Numbered from the stretch's first letter, positions 36,191 through 50,183 are shown. The stretch is DNA of 64,000 nt from Pelecanus crispus (GCF_030463565.1 NC_134648.1:10147806-10211805), one strand, 5' to 3'. The notes: generated by a model not told the origin, from the sequence alone. Numbers and translations: made by a program.

Positions 36191-39100
36191 GAAAGAATAA
36201 AATTTTAATCATTTTTTGAGTTTTCAATTTGTTGTATTCTTTACTCTTTCTTCTTCTGCGTTGTATTTTCTTTTTGAGGAATTTGAGGTGTTTTTCTCAG
36301 GACCTATCAATCTGCAATTGTCTGTGGATTCATAGTAATGATATGTGCAAGAAATGTGTGCATTATATATTCTTTTGAAGTAAGTTACAAAAAACTGTAC
36401 TTTCATTTAGAAGAAAAAATCTAAGCATATAGTTTATCACTTTGCTCTTGGACCGATAAAAGCAACACCTAGCTTTCAGTGAGTAAACGGGACGGGAGGG
36501 GATAAATATAAATGTACTTGACCGTCTAAGTCCCTAGAGGTTTGAGCTGTGAATTTTCTTTGTCTTGAATCAGGACAAAATTTGGCTTCTGCCTCCTAAA
36601 GTTCCCTTTCATGTCATTTGGTGTACTCATTCGGTAGGGCTCTGCTGTGGGATCTTCCGTCGAAGCAGGTGCGTGAGCATAAATGAATCTTTTATTGCAT
36701 ATTTTTATCATCCTGTGGCTACTTATGCAGTTTGAAAAAGAAAACGATGGTTATTAACTAATTGGAAAAGTGTGTTTCCTGTCTGTCCTGGGACTGTGGA
36801 TTATAAAGAAAATCCCTTGTATCGAAAATCTTTTTAATAATAACCTACTAAACCTATTAGTAAGCTTCATCAAGGCAAGAAGGTCAGTTACCCCCTGAGG
36901 ATGATTTGCCTCCTCTTTCACCACTCCTATAATTAGCTTCCTTGTTGTAAATGTTTGCCACTGAGTAGTTGAGGGCAGGGCCATTAATCAGGAGAAGCAG
37001 GTGCTGTCGTCTGCAAGTGCTCGTTTCAAGGTTACAGCAGCGCTGCCCATGGCTGCCTGGTCTCTGGGACCATCGGAGCGATGGTTTGAAAAGAAACTGC
37101 TCTCTGTGTAGCTACCTGGTGCTACACTCTGCACTTCTACCCTCAAAAGAAATGACCTGGTTTTGGTAAAGGCTGAATTTTCTGCTAGACTGAAGACAGC
37201 AGGTTGTATAGACCAGATCTGAAATAAAGGTAAGTATTGGTTTTATTGGTGTGACCTGGTTTTCCTCCCTCTTTTCGCTTCAGGCTCCCAGTTGATTCCT
37301 GCCTGCTGGGGGTGTCGGACCCATAGATTTTGGCCAATCTGACAGCTCACTAAAGGGCTTATGTTGGTACTTCGGGAACATGTGTAGCATTTCAGGCTGG
37401 AAAAGTATCTGTCCTAGAGGAGAAATTTGTTTTGCAGCATGAACTAGCAGGAGAAAAATGGTCATTGCAGCGTGGAGTGGATGCTGTGAGGGGGCTGGAT
37501 TGCTTAGCTAGGGACAGAGGAAAAGGATACCAAAATGCTCCTCCCCTGAGCCAAGAAAATTGTCTAGCCGTGACTTCACTCATGGCACAGTATTGGCTTT
37601 AACACTAATGAAATACGCACGGGAGAGCGGATGGATGAGTGTATGCCACAGAAAACCAACATAAACTCTGTTGAACCCCGGGGCAGAATTTACGGAGCTG
37701 ATTGCTAGGGGGATGTGGTGCTGTGTAAAAAGGCATGTGTGGCTGGTCTCTTCTGGGTCTTTCACAGGAAGAGTTCAGAAGACCGGGCATGCATGCAGGA
37801 CTTTGTCATGTAAAGAAGATACTATTTTATTCTTGTGGTTCTGGGTAAAATAATTATCTAGTTAAATTAGAAAAAATATGTGCAGGAATAGACGAGCAGG
37901 GAAACTGTCCCCTTTCCCCAGCTGTACGGTCAGCAGGCTTGTCCATGGCTGCTTAATCCAGCTCAGGACTTGGTGCGGTCACCAAGTTCACACCGAAGAG
38001 CCAGTGTGCTGCAAGCTTGTATAGGCTCAGCAATTTGAAAAGAAAGCCTGTCCTGTTTGTCTTCTAGTTGTAACTCTCTTGAGTGAGAACCTGAGAGGCA
38101 TTTCTTCATCTGCTGGCATTTGAAGAATTTAGGAAAATGTGTATTTTATGCCCTGTCTCTTAATGCTATGATATTTTAATGAGCAGCCACTGGGAATTAG
38201 TACTGTGACATTAGTTTTGGGCGAGGACTTTGTAAAGTCTTGCCCCTCTGCGTGAGGGAAAGGTTGTTCTCGCTCTCACTGGAAATGTAGTGACTTTGTT
38301 CCATTACTGTCAGAAGAAAATATTTGTTTTCTCTCAGCCTAACTCTTTTCTAAGAATGATCTGCTTTTATTTCTGGTATACAAACACATCTGTTTTGGTG
38401 GTTTGTGTTTTTCCTAGTAAATTGTATCCAAAGTGAACATCCAAGTCAGAAAGATTATATATAGAAATATGTAACTGCCCTTCTGTGAGTCTATTTAGGT
38501 GTCAACAAGCTGCCTATAAACTCTGTTTATAACAATTAGGCGATTTGCGCATTGTTTGCTAGAAGCTGTTGCCGTGAGAGGATCAAAGGTTGGGCTTGCT
38601 TGTGTTGCAGTTAACAAGCACGGCCAAGCGTAGCGAGTACCTTCTCCGGTGGAGGGGTAGGAGAGCACTTGTCGTCGGGACTTTCATTAACCCGGAGGCT
38701 GGGGGGTCGGCAGCGGCTGCTGGAGAGTGTTTGGCCATGGGCATCAACCACTGCTGGCAGCTTGGGGCTTTGAAATGGGGGGTCCCGAAGCTGTGCCTCC
38801 TGCAGTATGTTATGTGGTAGTTGTGTAGCAGTACATATGTCATGTCTTTGGGTGTCTGCGGTTATGGCCCCAGCAGCGGTAGCGGCTCTAGTCATTCGTT
38901 TAACTTGGACTGATGCATTTTGGCGTGTTTGAAAAGATTATGCTCAAAACCTTCACATTTCATAGGGAGCTAACCTAATGGTCTATTAATTGCATATCCT
39001 GCCCCATTAATGATATTTAGTGCTCTTTCTTATCGCTGTTTCAAGTTCACTACCATGTTTAGCATCTGGCACTGCAGTTTAAATTTACTCAGGAAATGGT

Positions 39101-39941
39101 CCAGTTTCTTCTCTAACTGTGCTGGGTCCATGGGCTGACTGGAGACACCAATCGCAAGCCCCTACCTTCCCTCCTGTGGGTGACAAAGGACGCTGCCGTG
39201 CCGGTCCCTGGGCTACAGGGCAGGTGCTGGGGCCCAAGCCAAGGGCAGAACAAGGCTTTGGTTACAGCTGCCGAGTGTTTTTAAGCCAGGATCTTTTGAA
39301 AGTCTGGCCACAGGTGTGACTGGTGCATATGGCCTTTTATTCCCCGGCTGGTACTTCTGTTCCACGTTCCTGATGCTACAGAAGAGAGCCTACAGCAACA
39401 GCAGTCTGATGTTCGACCTTTTCAGTAAATACTATTTGCAGCAAAATGGGGTTCTCCGCTTAGAGATTGATTATTTTAATTGTCTTTACCTAATGAGAAA
39501 GATACAATGTTTTGTAAGAAATCAAACAATCTAATCCAAGTGCCCTAGAAGAGTAATGGGTCCTTTTCTTTTTACTCTGACCAAACCAGGAAAAGGCATT
39601 TTGCTTCAGATGAATTTCCTCAACATCTCTGTTTTGAGTCAATCAGCCTTCTCACAAGTGTTTCAGATTGACATGCAACAAGATATTTAACTGAGTCTTC
39701 ATATTATTTATCTTCAGATTATTTTTTTAGACGTGCTTAGAGTAAGTAATGTTTCATTTAAAAATGAAAATTTGAAATACTTTATTTTCTGAAATATTTC
39801 CTTGTGGCTTTTCTGTATCAAAATTACTCAATAGATTACATAATTAAAAACTGCCTTTTTAATGGAACTACTTAAAAAAATATTTTTTTTCCCCCATTGT
39901 CTTCAGCTGGTTTGGAATCACACCCTGGTTTTTTTACCCTC
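36191..39941. other. Non-coding, with a CpG-containing patch at about 38610-38720
   Basis: The patch (GGCCAAGCG, CTCCGG, GTCGTCGGG, CCCGG, GGTCGGCAGCGG) is short and has no clear promoter or exon. The rest is AT-rich without identified elements. Homeodomain-type cores cluster near 38980-39020. Confidence 0.45.
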
Positions 39942-41090
39942 TGTACTGGGTTTGTGTGGTAAGGTTTTGGTAGCAGGGGGGCTACAGGGGTGGCTTCTGT
40001 GAGAAGATGCCAGAAGCTTCCCCTATGTCCAAAAAAGCCAATGCCAGCCGGCTCCAAGATGGACCCGGCGCTGGCCAAGGCCGAGCCCAGCAGCGACGGT
40101 GGCAGCGCCTCTGGGCTAGCAGATTGAAGAAGGGGAAACAGAAACAAGCAGGGCCCCAAAGTGCAGCCGGAGAGAGGAGTGAGAAGATGCGAGAGGAAGG
40201 GCTCTGCAGCCGCCCAGGTCCGTGCGGGAGGAGGGCAGGAGGGGCTCCAGGCACGGAGCAGAGATTCCCCTGCAGCCCCTGGTGCAGCCCCTGCTGAGGC
40301 AGCTGTGCCCCTGCAGCCATGCAGGCCCCCGGGGGAGCAGAGATCCCCCTGCCCCCGGGGAGGAGCCCACGCCGGAGCAGGGGGATGTGCCCCAAGGAGG
40401 CTGGGAGCCCGGGGGAAGCCCGCGCTGGAGCAGGCTCCTGGCAGGGCCTGTGGAGCCGTGGGGAGAGAGGAGCCCAGGCTGGAGCAGGTTTGCTGGCAGG
40501 AGCTGTGACCCCGCGGGGGACCCACGCTGGAGCAGGCTGCTCCTGAAGGGCTGCACCCCGTGGAGGGGACCCACGCTGGAGCAGTTGGGGAAGAGCTGCA
40601 GCCCGTGGGAAGGAGCCACGCTGGAGCAGTGCCTGGAGGACTGTCTGCCGTGGGAGGGACCCCACGCTGGAGCAGGGGCAGAGGGTGAGGAGTCCTGCCC
40701 TGAGGAGGAAGGAGCGGCAGAGACAGCGTGGGATGAGCTGACCCCGACCCCCATGCCCCGTCCCCCTGCACTGCTCCGGGGAAGCAGGGGGAGAAAATCG
40801 GGAGTGAAGTTGAGCCCGGGAAGAAGGGAGGGGTGAGGGGAAGGTGTTTCGAGATTTGGGTTTATTTCTCATTACCCTACTGTGATTTGACTGGTAGTAA
40901 ATTAAACTGTTTTTCCCCAAGTGGAGTCTGTTTTGCCCATGGCAGTAATTGCTGAGTGACCTCTCCCTGTCCTTATCTCTCGACCCACGAGCTTTTTGTT
41001 ATATTTTCTCTCCCCTGTCCAGTTTGAGAAAGGGAGTGATAGAGCGGCTTTGGTGGGCAGGTGGCATCCAGCCAGGGTCAACGCACCACA
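39942..41090 (+). mobile_element. Avian endogenous-retrovirus solo LTR, about 1.15 kb
   Basis: The element starts TGTACTGGGTTTGTGTGG and ends GGTCAACGCACCACA, so it has TGT..ACA termini. It carries a polyadenylation signal variant ATTAAA at 40901-40906 followed by a U5-like region. The flanks CCCTC (39937-39941) and CCCCC (41091-41095) differ at one base, a possible decayed 5-bp target duplication. No gag, pol or env sequence adjoins it, so it is a solo LTR. The U3 part is GC-rich and contains a minisatellite (separate entry), which produces long but meaningless open frames on both strands. I recognise the start and end as a common bird LTR type but cannot fix the ERV class. Confidence 0.78.
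40366..40684 (+). repeat. Minisatellite in the LTR U3: seven GCTGGAGCAG-anchored units
   Basis: The core (C)ACGCTGGAGCAG or a close variant recurs at about 40371, 40424, 40478, 40526, 40575, 40620 and 40666. Spacings are 53, 54, 48, 49, 45 and 46 bases. The intervening sequence is GC-rich and similar between units (GTGGGAGGGACCC-like). The unequal unit lengths indicate an old array that has changed by slippage and unequal exchange. Confidence 0.8.
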
Positions 41091-43225
41091 CCCCCGTATT
41101 TTAATTCTAGCACCATTTAGACCAGCATATGCTTGGAAATAAAGCATACTTATTTCCACAAACTGGTATTACTTCAGCGTTAAATTTCACTTTTCTCAAA
41201 AATACTTATCTACTCAAAGTAGCAAAGTACTCAGGACTTTGTTTTAGGGGAAAAAAAATATTAAACCTTGCAAAGAATAGCACAATAAATCAATTTGGAT
41301 TCTTTTTAAAATTTATTTTCAAAAATAATAATATTAAATTGAAAGGGCCGATGTCCATACTCTGCATGAGACTGTTGATCACTGTGTGCCTGGCAGCTTG
41401 TAAATGCCAAGTACTTATTAGCTGTTTATAAAATTATTTTCAAGTACTTCAGCTGATGAGTAGCTTGCAAATTGAGACTCTTTTTATGAAGAATATATGA
41501 TGTATATGTGTGTAATTGCCATTCCTGCATTTCCAAAATCAGTGAGCCAGGCTTCAAGACACCAAGATTGACTTGAGTGAGTTGAGGTAGTCTAAAATGA
41601 TTAGCAAAACTTTCTAGTTTTATGCTGCCAGAAGCCCCCTGGGCACTTTGCCCTTCCTTTGGATGCTGGGCGTGTGTTGCCTGATGTGCTCCATCCCCTG
41701 CTCGCACTGCCGGGTGCTCCCTTTCCCATGCCGTCACATTGCTCCTTGTTGCCTTCCAGCAGTCATCATCTTGGCTTTTTTTCACAGATTCTGTATTCCA
41801 GTATTTCTTGCCTGGCCTTTAGTTGTGGTGTGCTGGTGTTTTCCTTGGGAGTTCAGCTGCTCTCTCCCTCTGAAGCACCAGAGGGCTTCAGCCCCCCTGA
41901 TAGTAACTGGGATTTGCAGCTCTTCCTCTGGGCTTTGTGAGGCTGGTGGGAGGGGAAAAAAAACCAAAAACCGCTTTCAAAGCCCCTGGAACTATGATAA
42001 ATCTCCGAGAATCCTTCATACTGTGTTAATGTATTTATGTATTTCAGAAGCTGGAGACCAAGCTACCGTATAAATCTTTAATGTTATGTACATGCATAGA
42101 ATTTTAAATTACTGTTTAGTGACCTCATTGTAGAGGGATGGTGAGAAGAAATCCCACAGGAATGCAATGTTCTTAATCCTGGGTTCCTCCGATTATATTT
42201 TTATTTTCTTAGAAATTAATTTGTCTGTGTTCAGCCACAAATATACTTTAGGCCAAACAGCTGAAAGGCATGTATTTGGGGTCTTACTTTTGGGATGCGA
42301 ATTCCATGGTTAGCTATCTTTGTAGAAGTGGCTTATCTTTCAAGTGTTGAGCATCCCCAGGCCACTCTGTAATTGGTGGATGTTGCTAGGGGTAAGCAGC
42401 TCGGGAAATTGGATTGCTCCTGTTTTGGAGACTGAATCTGGAATTTAGTCCACCAAGTCTGTAAATGTTGCCCTAACTAACTAAATGATATTGCTGACTT
42501 GGCGGGTTTTGGACAGTTTTAGTTTGACATGTGACATGACACCATCACTCTGTTTTCCAGGCTGGTCCCTACATGCGTTAGCAATACAGAGGGGAGGCTG
42601 GCTGAGCACAGAATTTAGTAATGCTCTTGTAGAACCTTTTTTTCTTCCTGCGGAGAGGGTAAGTGTCTTCGTGGAAAACACTGCACAGGGCAGATCTCTG
42701 TGCATGTGCTCAGCACGTCCTTCCTAAGCGAACGCGTTCCCAAGGCAGTAATTGTGGGTGAGCGTGGAGATGGGATTTGCCCCAGTAGGGAAATGATTCA
42801 CAGCAAAAGTGAGTTTGGTAAGGGCGGGCTGCTCACAGGGTAGCTGCAAATTGGTGCACCTGCGAGGTTTGTGGTTAATGGCAGACTGACTGGGATGCCA
42901 GGCACACAGGGCTGGGTCTGAAACCATTCTAGAGACGGCAGGGAAGGTGAAGTGGGGAAATCGGCGTGCCACAGGAAAGTAAAGTTTGGGTAACTGACTT
43001 AAAATGCTTGCTTCGTATTAAAGAATTGGTGCTTAGGTATCAGATAAAGATATTCAATATTTTGGATAGAGACTTCCTTGATGATGCTTTGACTCACCTG
43101 GATGTTTAAGTGGAGGTGGTATTTCAGTTTACCTAAACAATTATATATATATCTCTCTATCTCAATATATAGCAGAATCTAGAAAGCAACATTATCAGTT
43201 ATCTACCTGAAAATGCAGTGGTGGG
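41091..43225. other. Non-coding, nothing recognised
   Basis: Unique-looking flank of the large LTR. A 141-codon plus frame at 41648-42073 is hydrophobic and Cys-rich early on, but overlapping frames in two registers are equally open and no splice context supports it. Confidence 0.5.
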
Positions 43226-43290
43226 GGTTTTTTTTGGTGGTTTTTTTTTTGTTTTGTTTTTTTTTTTTTGTTTTTTTTTTTTTTTTTTTT
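43226..43290. repeat. Long interrupted poly-T tract
   Basis: A T-rich block of about 65 bases is broken only by occasional G (GGTGG, GTTTTG, G). It sits 25-85 bases after an AT/CT dinucleotide patch (43141-43172). No LINE or SINE body ends at it on the minus strand, so it does not look like a retroposon poly(A) tail that I can identify. Confidence 0.85.
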
Positions 43291-44512
43291 AAAAGAAATG
43301 GTTTGCCTACAGGCAAGCCTGCTTGTTGAATTGTGAGCTAGCTGGTAGCCAAGCAGCAGGTCATTTACGAGAGGTCATTGATCGCTGAACACCTCCTCTG
43401 CCTCTTATTCTAAGGGAACGGTATTATCCTCAGGTTATTTGTCTGAAAGGTGTGCATTTTTTTTTTTTTTTGGTGTTGTAACTTGTAAGTAGGGAGCAGT
43501 GTTATTCTCATCATCGGTGCAAACCTTACCCGAGCATTTATTTGTCTTTGTTTAAAGAGACCACATTTCCCTGAAGGAAGCGTAGGCCAACAAGGACTAA
43601 TTTTGCTGGAGTTTGAGAAAAGTTGTAGTTAAATCACCAGGGATTGTTCCTCTAAATCCCCACAGCAGACGTGGTTTGGCTGCAGGTTGGCTCGGAGGTT
43701 GAATCAGCACAGCGCAGAATGCCTGAACTCTTATGGAAGGCTGAATATACTAATTTATTTTTAATCTTAGAGCCCTTTGCCACACTGAGGGGACCCACTG
43801 AATGATATTTGCTGCTTCCCAAATGTTGTTTTCACTTAGCTCGCTATGGTATTTTGCGAATAACTGAAATGCATACCTCTAGGCACGTTGTGTGACACCA
43901 GGCTCAGTGTGACAGCATGACTAATGTGCATCTACAATTAAATAAAGTTCCCGAAGATTTCTTTTTTTCCATATGATAGTGCCAAGAGACTTCAAAGGCT
44001 TTGATGTTGACAGTTACAGTAATTACACTGCATCCATTATGTTGTTCTTGGTAAGTTAGATTTCCCGACTTGGCCTGAGCAGAGGTGCGATGCCTCCCAT
44101 TTTAACCTGCTGTCTGTAGTCTACTCAATATTTTGTCTACATACCATATTTTCATCTACCGAGTACTAAATTTAAATGGGGGATTTTTTTGTGCCTAGAT
44201 TACTTGCATATATATAGTACATTTTGTTACTGATCCTTAATGTATCTCTTTCCATATGATGGTCATACCTGGAGAATGAAGGTGATTAACACAATAGCTT
44301 ACAGGAAAAAATCTACATCCAGGAACTTAAATAAAAATTAATGTATTTCTCGTTTGATTCCAGAATATATAACATGTCTGTAGTGGTATCCATGTACTAC
44401 TTTCTATTGCTTTTACACCTGGCCTGACTGGATGTACTGCTGGGTGATTTCTCAGATTTCTCATTCAGATTTTCCGTTTCTCATTGGCCTCGGGTCCCTG
44501 GAGAAGCTGGTG

Positions 44513-44568
44513 ACCAAAACCAAACCAAAACAAAAAAAGGTAAAAATAATAAAATAAATAAAAATGGC
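44513..44568 (+). repeat. A-rich low-complexity block
   Basis: CCAAAA/CCAAACC words grade into AAATAATAAAATAAATAAAAATGG. It is simple A-rich sequence without a recognisable element next to it. Confidence 0.7.
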
Positions 44569-47500
44569 TGATGATTTCTGGGATATGTTTATGGGGTTTT
44601 AAAAAAACACTACGAACTTTCAAGAGCACATCCTGCCACTCGCTCGCTGGATTTGAGACGCAGTGAATTGCTAAAGCATGTACAGTTGCAGCGGGCCTAA
44701 TTCATCCCTGCCTTACTGCTCTTGCAGCTGTTTGCAGCTGTGCAAAGCAAGTTCAAAATGCCGTCAGATCAAAAGATAAGTATTTATTCTTATTTCCATT
44801 AAGGCCAATTTATGCAACTGTTGTAGAAAGGATGGGCTTTAAAACAGGAGTCAAGATACAATGCTAGCACTTTCAGTGCCTTCCTGTGATGCAATGGTAT
44901 TAAGTGACCTGAGTTTGAATGAGCTTTATGCTTACTTTACAAAAATGCAAGTGCTAACAGTAGGTTCAGGGCAGCGGGGGTTACGTTTACTATGTTTTCA
45001 AAAGGTTAGCATGTATTTATGTAATTCATTAAATTAAAGGAAAAAAGTTGAGCAAGAAGAAAGCAGGCCATATTTCAATTGAAATAGTTCTCATAAATAA
45101 ATTGAATTGACAGCTTGGATCAACTCATGGTTTTTTTTCCTCTCCTGCTGTGCAAAGCCATACCCAGATGATAAGAAAATTATGCTTTCATGATAGAACA
45201 CAACTAGTCACAGACAAGAAGACAGAATTTAAACACATCCTGGCTCACCCTGTAGTATAGTCTCCCTTTTTAATTCACTGTTATACTATAGCATTGTTTC
45301 TTTATCATGGGGATAAACGTATAGTATTCATTTTTTTAGCTTCAAGCCAAATTTTGCACTGCCAACAAACCATCTTATTTCATAGCAGTGCAGCCTCGTT
45401 GTGATGGTTGCAAACTGAGATCCTGTGATTGATGCTATTAAGTCATGTAATATACTGTGTTCTGTTGTCAAAATTTATTTTTGTTATTGTCAATATTTTA
45501 ATATGTCTAGGCAGAGTTTTAAATAATTACTGCAATAAAAGAAGCTTTTGGATGAGAAACATGGTGCCTGGTGGTTTGCAGAAAGGGAATGTGACTGAAG
45601 CATATTTATCACTTTGAAATTACTATTTCTGAGATGACAAATCTTTGATTCATGCAGAAAATTGTTATCATTTAGATTTTTAATTGGATTTTTGGATACG
45701 TTCCTTGTACCATTTTAAGTATCACCTGTTAATGAAAAAGCAGTAGTCAGTGAAGAATGAAATGAATTATTAGTCTTTATTTAAGATTCAAATCAGTTTT
45801 AGTAAAGCCATGAAAAAGAAATTAATGTGAAAGTCAACAAGACAAACCTTTAGACTGTGACCAGAATTTACAATCTCATTTCTGCGCTCTCCTGCAAAAA
45901 AAGCATTTGCCTTCAGTTTAAGGTAATTCAAAATAGCACCTGCCTTTTAGCCCAGACACCAAGGTAGGGGGTCTCTCAGGTGTCCCTCTCCTTGTGGGGC
46001 CAGAGAGTCTCCAGCAGGTTGAGGGACTGCCTTGAGCATGGTGTTCATCTTGTCGTGCTTTTGTTAGACAGGCGCAAAGCAGCATTTTGGGCGTTCCTTG
46101 GGGGATCCATTGCTGCTGCTGAGGTCTGAACTGGTGTTGGGCATAGATAATCATGAAGCCAGAACTTGTCTTGAATTTTTTCTTTTTTTAAATCCCACCC
46201 CCCCCAATGATTTTCTTTGCTCTTTCAGGGCAGCCTGTTTGGCATTGTGCAAAAAAGATTGTCTCCTTGGCTAACTTTTGGCCAGTGAAGCTCTAATTCT
46301 GTATTAACTGTCCGTGCTGGCTTGCCTTTGCTCTGCAGGTGATCCAAGCTCCTACCTGGGACTCTTAGGGTGTTACAAAGGGGCAGGAAAGCAGACAGAG
46401 CTGCAGCGGATGTAGTGTGAGAGCTGTGTTGGGGAGCAGGGTAGGTCCCACAGCTTGCGCTAGTGTTCCTCTTGGGGCTTGCAGGGAAGGACAGACCCTG
46501 GGGGAGCAGGTAGCAAAGCAGCACCATTCACTGGAAGAATTTTAAAAATCAGAAGGTAGATGTATCTGAACCAAATGGATATTTGAAAAAATAATTTATA
46601 GATTTTTTTTTTCTGCTTGTGCAAGAGTCATGAGCCTCTTGGTTATTTTTGTATGTTCAGCATCCACACTAACTTTTTACCGTACTCACAATTTTAGTAC
46701 TACTTAATGGTGGTGCATCCATGAAGTCACCAGTTTACTGTAGCGGTGTCCTGACTGATGAAGAACAGAGCAGCGGTCTTTGAACGAACATTACCTTCCA
46801 TAAGTGTGACGTGTCACCTCTGTGGCTATGTTTGAGCACACAGTTCCCCATTTTCCTGGCATCCCAGCCAGTAAATCTTGACAGTGAGGAAGAGTGTGTG
46901 TTGACAAAGTACCTGGAGGTGGCATAAACCTGGCTTAAGGAATTTGCTTAAGCGCCCCCCCTGATCTGTGCAATAACTCATCTGTCAGGAAGGTTATGGG
47001 AAGAAACTTTCACCTTGCACTTCTGATCTTACCTGGAGAAAAGCCTCAGGTTAGGATTTCTTTTTGGTAGCATCAGGGACTTGGATCTAACACTGGTGTT
47101 TTGACACCTGAGCAACTCTTAATTGATAATAAGAGTAATTCATACCTGTATGACCTGGCAGTTTTAGCACCTTCTTCCTTCATGCCTTTTCTCTTCATAT
47201 CTCTTTCTTTCATTTAAAAAAAAATATTCTGTATTCATTAGTTTCCGCCAGTTATCCCTATCTAATTTGAATTATCTCATTTCAATAGCGATACCGGTGT
47301 AGAGCAAGTTAATGAAAAACCTTCTTCAATGCTATATAGTGCATGTGTTTGACAGTGTAGTAGCAATGCTCCCAAAATCATGATTAGCCTGAGAGCTTTA
47401 AGATCCAGATATTGTTATACTTACATAAATGCAAAACATTTGCATAGTGTATGCACAGAGGAAAAGCCTGTCTGAGTAGGGCATTATCTTTCTCTTTTTG

Positions 47501-50183
47501 TTAAAAGTGACCACACGTGTCTCTAAAGATTAACAGAGTGGTTGGAAAGAAATTAGGTCCTGGTTTGGTTACAAGCTGGTTTTGGAAACAGCTTCCAGAA
47601 ATTTTTAGAGAACAAAATCTTATGAAACTTTAGCAAAAAGAGTGGCAATTGAGTGACAAGAAGTATCATGGCGGTACCCGAAGTGGGTCACAGAGCCAGG
47701 CTTTTTCGGGGTTTAGTTCTGAGTTAAATTAGGAGTTAGAAAGATGGATTTCAGTTGGGGATCCAAGGGGGAAGCATCTTCAATTGCTTTCCTACCAGAG
47801 CCATTTCTATCATTCCGTAAGATGCAATGTGACGGAGCACATGAGTTCCATGAACTAAAGCACAGCAGAAGACAGCCAAGCAAACCATACTGCTCTGGAG
47901 GAGAAAATATGTCTTATTTGGCTTGTTTTAAACTTTTTGGAGGGAATATTTTAATTGTTGTCTATCGTGAGCCCCAGACCTTTCTATAGGACTTTGGAGA
48001 TTTAAATTAGGAGGTCCACCAACTTGTGCGGTGCTGTTCAGGCACCGTCTGGAAACAGCAGCATCTTTTCTTTCTAATAATGCCCTTTGTTCCAAGCAGT
48101 GCCTCTTATTTTTGAGAAACCAGCTGTTCACTTGGGTAACCGTTAACTATTTACTGATTTTACAATTAAAAGTGACTTCGGCTATTACTACAAAATGATT
48201 GTGCCTATAGCAGTGATTCTGCTTTTTTGGTATGATTTTTTTCTTGGGACTCTGCTCATTTCACAGGGAAGATGTTGTCTCATTACTTGACAGAAAATGC
48301 CAATACCTTTATCTTAGGGAAAAGAATCAACTTTTTAATACCGCATCACTGATTAGTACTGACATTTTTTTGTGTTTAGGCAGCCAGTGCAAGAGCAGAG
48401 CTTCAGTCTGTATGTACGTCTGCCTGCTTTATCCCTGTGTTTGGTTCTGTGAGCTTTGGTTTTCCTACATTTGATGCCTGTACTTGTATGTTGATGTCTG
48501 CAAATTAAATACTGGACCACTGTAGAATATGTAACTTGCATGTGAACATGTCAGAGAAGCGCAGGAGTACAGCCTGTATAGGACAGAGCTCTCCATATGA
48601 GGGACAGGGCTTCCCAAATTTTGCAGAGCGGTTCATTGCTTTTGCAGGGCAATAGGTGAGGAGCAGATACAGGCACCTGCATCCTGGTGGTGGTCTCAGT
48701 GTGCATCGCCCGTAGGGGAGCCTGGAGCTGGGCTGGGAGCTAACGTATTTCTCCAGCATTCTTGGGAACCCCACAGTCTGCCAATGTTACCATTTATTTT
48801 TCAGATTCAGAAGCAGATGTCATGTATTTGTGTTTGTATAACATTTCTTCTGGATTTTAATTCATGACTGAAAAGTTAGATTTGACCGGGCAGTTATTTA
48901 ACCTTTTTACCACTAGGGACTGGACTCCCCCTTTGTGCTTTTAGCCTCTTGTACTCTGTCAATGGGGGTGGCTGATTTTTTTTACTACTGACAGTAATGG
49001 TGTCCTGTCAGACAAGTATTTGCAGTGATTTCCAAGAGGTGAGAAAGTGAAATGATGCGACATATTGCTATAAACATGAGCTATTGCCACTTTTATGCAG
49101 CAAAGATCCTGAAAATAAAGGCTAATGAGCTGTGCAAAGCACAGTGAAAGTCATAGAAAATGGAAATAATTTTTAAACATTTGCATGATAGCCAAGTCCT
49201 CACCTACTGTAGAGCAGACAAGGGGCTTAAGAATTAATTACCTAGTTGATATGCATAGTTCATTAAGATGTAATTTTTAATTGTAATGCATATTATACTT
49301 CATGTTGAATATCCACTGCAGGTCATAGCAAAGTTGTAGGTTGGTTTGTTGTTCAGAAGTATTTAGTCGCTGCTCCGTCATCCTGACTCGACCTCAGGAA
49401 GCTCTCTGACAACTCCCTGGAAGCTGACAGTTTCCTTCATAGGAAAGTGATTTCCCTCTTCTTGAAGGGGGACCCTTGCCACATTTGTAAAAGGTAGGAA
49501 TCAAAGGGCAATATTGAATAAAAAAAAATCAGATTATTTTAAAAGGGATTGCCTTTAAATTGATAATTTTTGAAAAGTCAATACATAAGGAGCAAATTAA
49601 GATGATGTGTATAAGGCTTTCTTCCTAGTTTCTGTCCTTTTTTTAAGTGGAGAGAGAGAAAAAAAAAAAACCCAAGCCTTAAAAAGCAGCTCTCTGTGCT
49701 GTCCCTTCCCTTCAGTGCTGTCACACCTGCTCAGGAAAAGAATTTTTCTAATCTAAGAAACCAACTCACCCCTCTTATATCGATTCTTTCTCGGCAAGAG
49801 CTTATGTTTGTAGTCTTGCTCATTGACATAAAGAGGAGCCCCCTCCAAAGAAGGATGCGCCACATTTCAACTCAATATTTGTCCGTTAGCTCATTCATGG
49901 TAGTGGATCCTATACATTCACTGATTTAATCTTTGTGTGTTCTGGGGCCAAGTAATAGGACTTTGCTTTTTTGGATTCAGAAATTGCATTGTATACTGGG
50001 ATGGATGAACACTGGTTATTTGGTGCGAATCTTGAAGAGACAATAGAATTTGGACTTGATTATTGTTTTGTTGTATTTTTAAAAAAAAGCATGTTATTTA
50101 CTTCAAATGTCGAGCGGTCTTTTCAGACACCGTCTTCAGTGTGACCAGAAATTTTTGTAATCTAAAAATCAATACGATATTGA

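Noticed and set aside
39872..40920. Long open frames on both strands (299, 312 and 212 codons minus; 204 codons plus) that look like proline-rich proteins
   Set aside because: All lie inside the GC-rich LTR and its minisatellite. Several frames are open at once on both strands, which is a composition effect.
41648..42073. 141-codon Cys-rich plus-strand frame, possible small secreted protein
   Set aside because: Overlapping open frame in another register, no signal peptide with a clear cleavage context, and no splice or promoter support.
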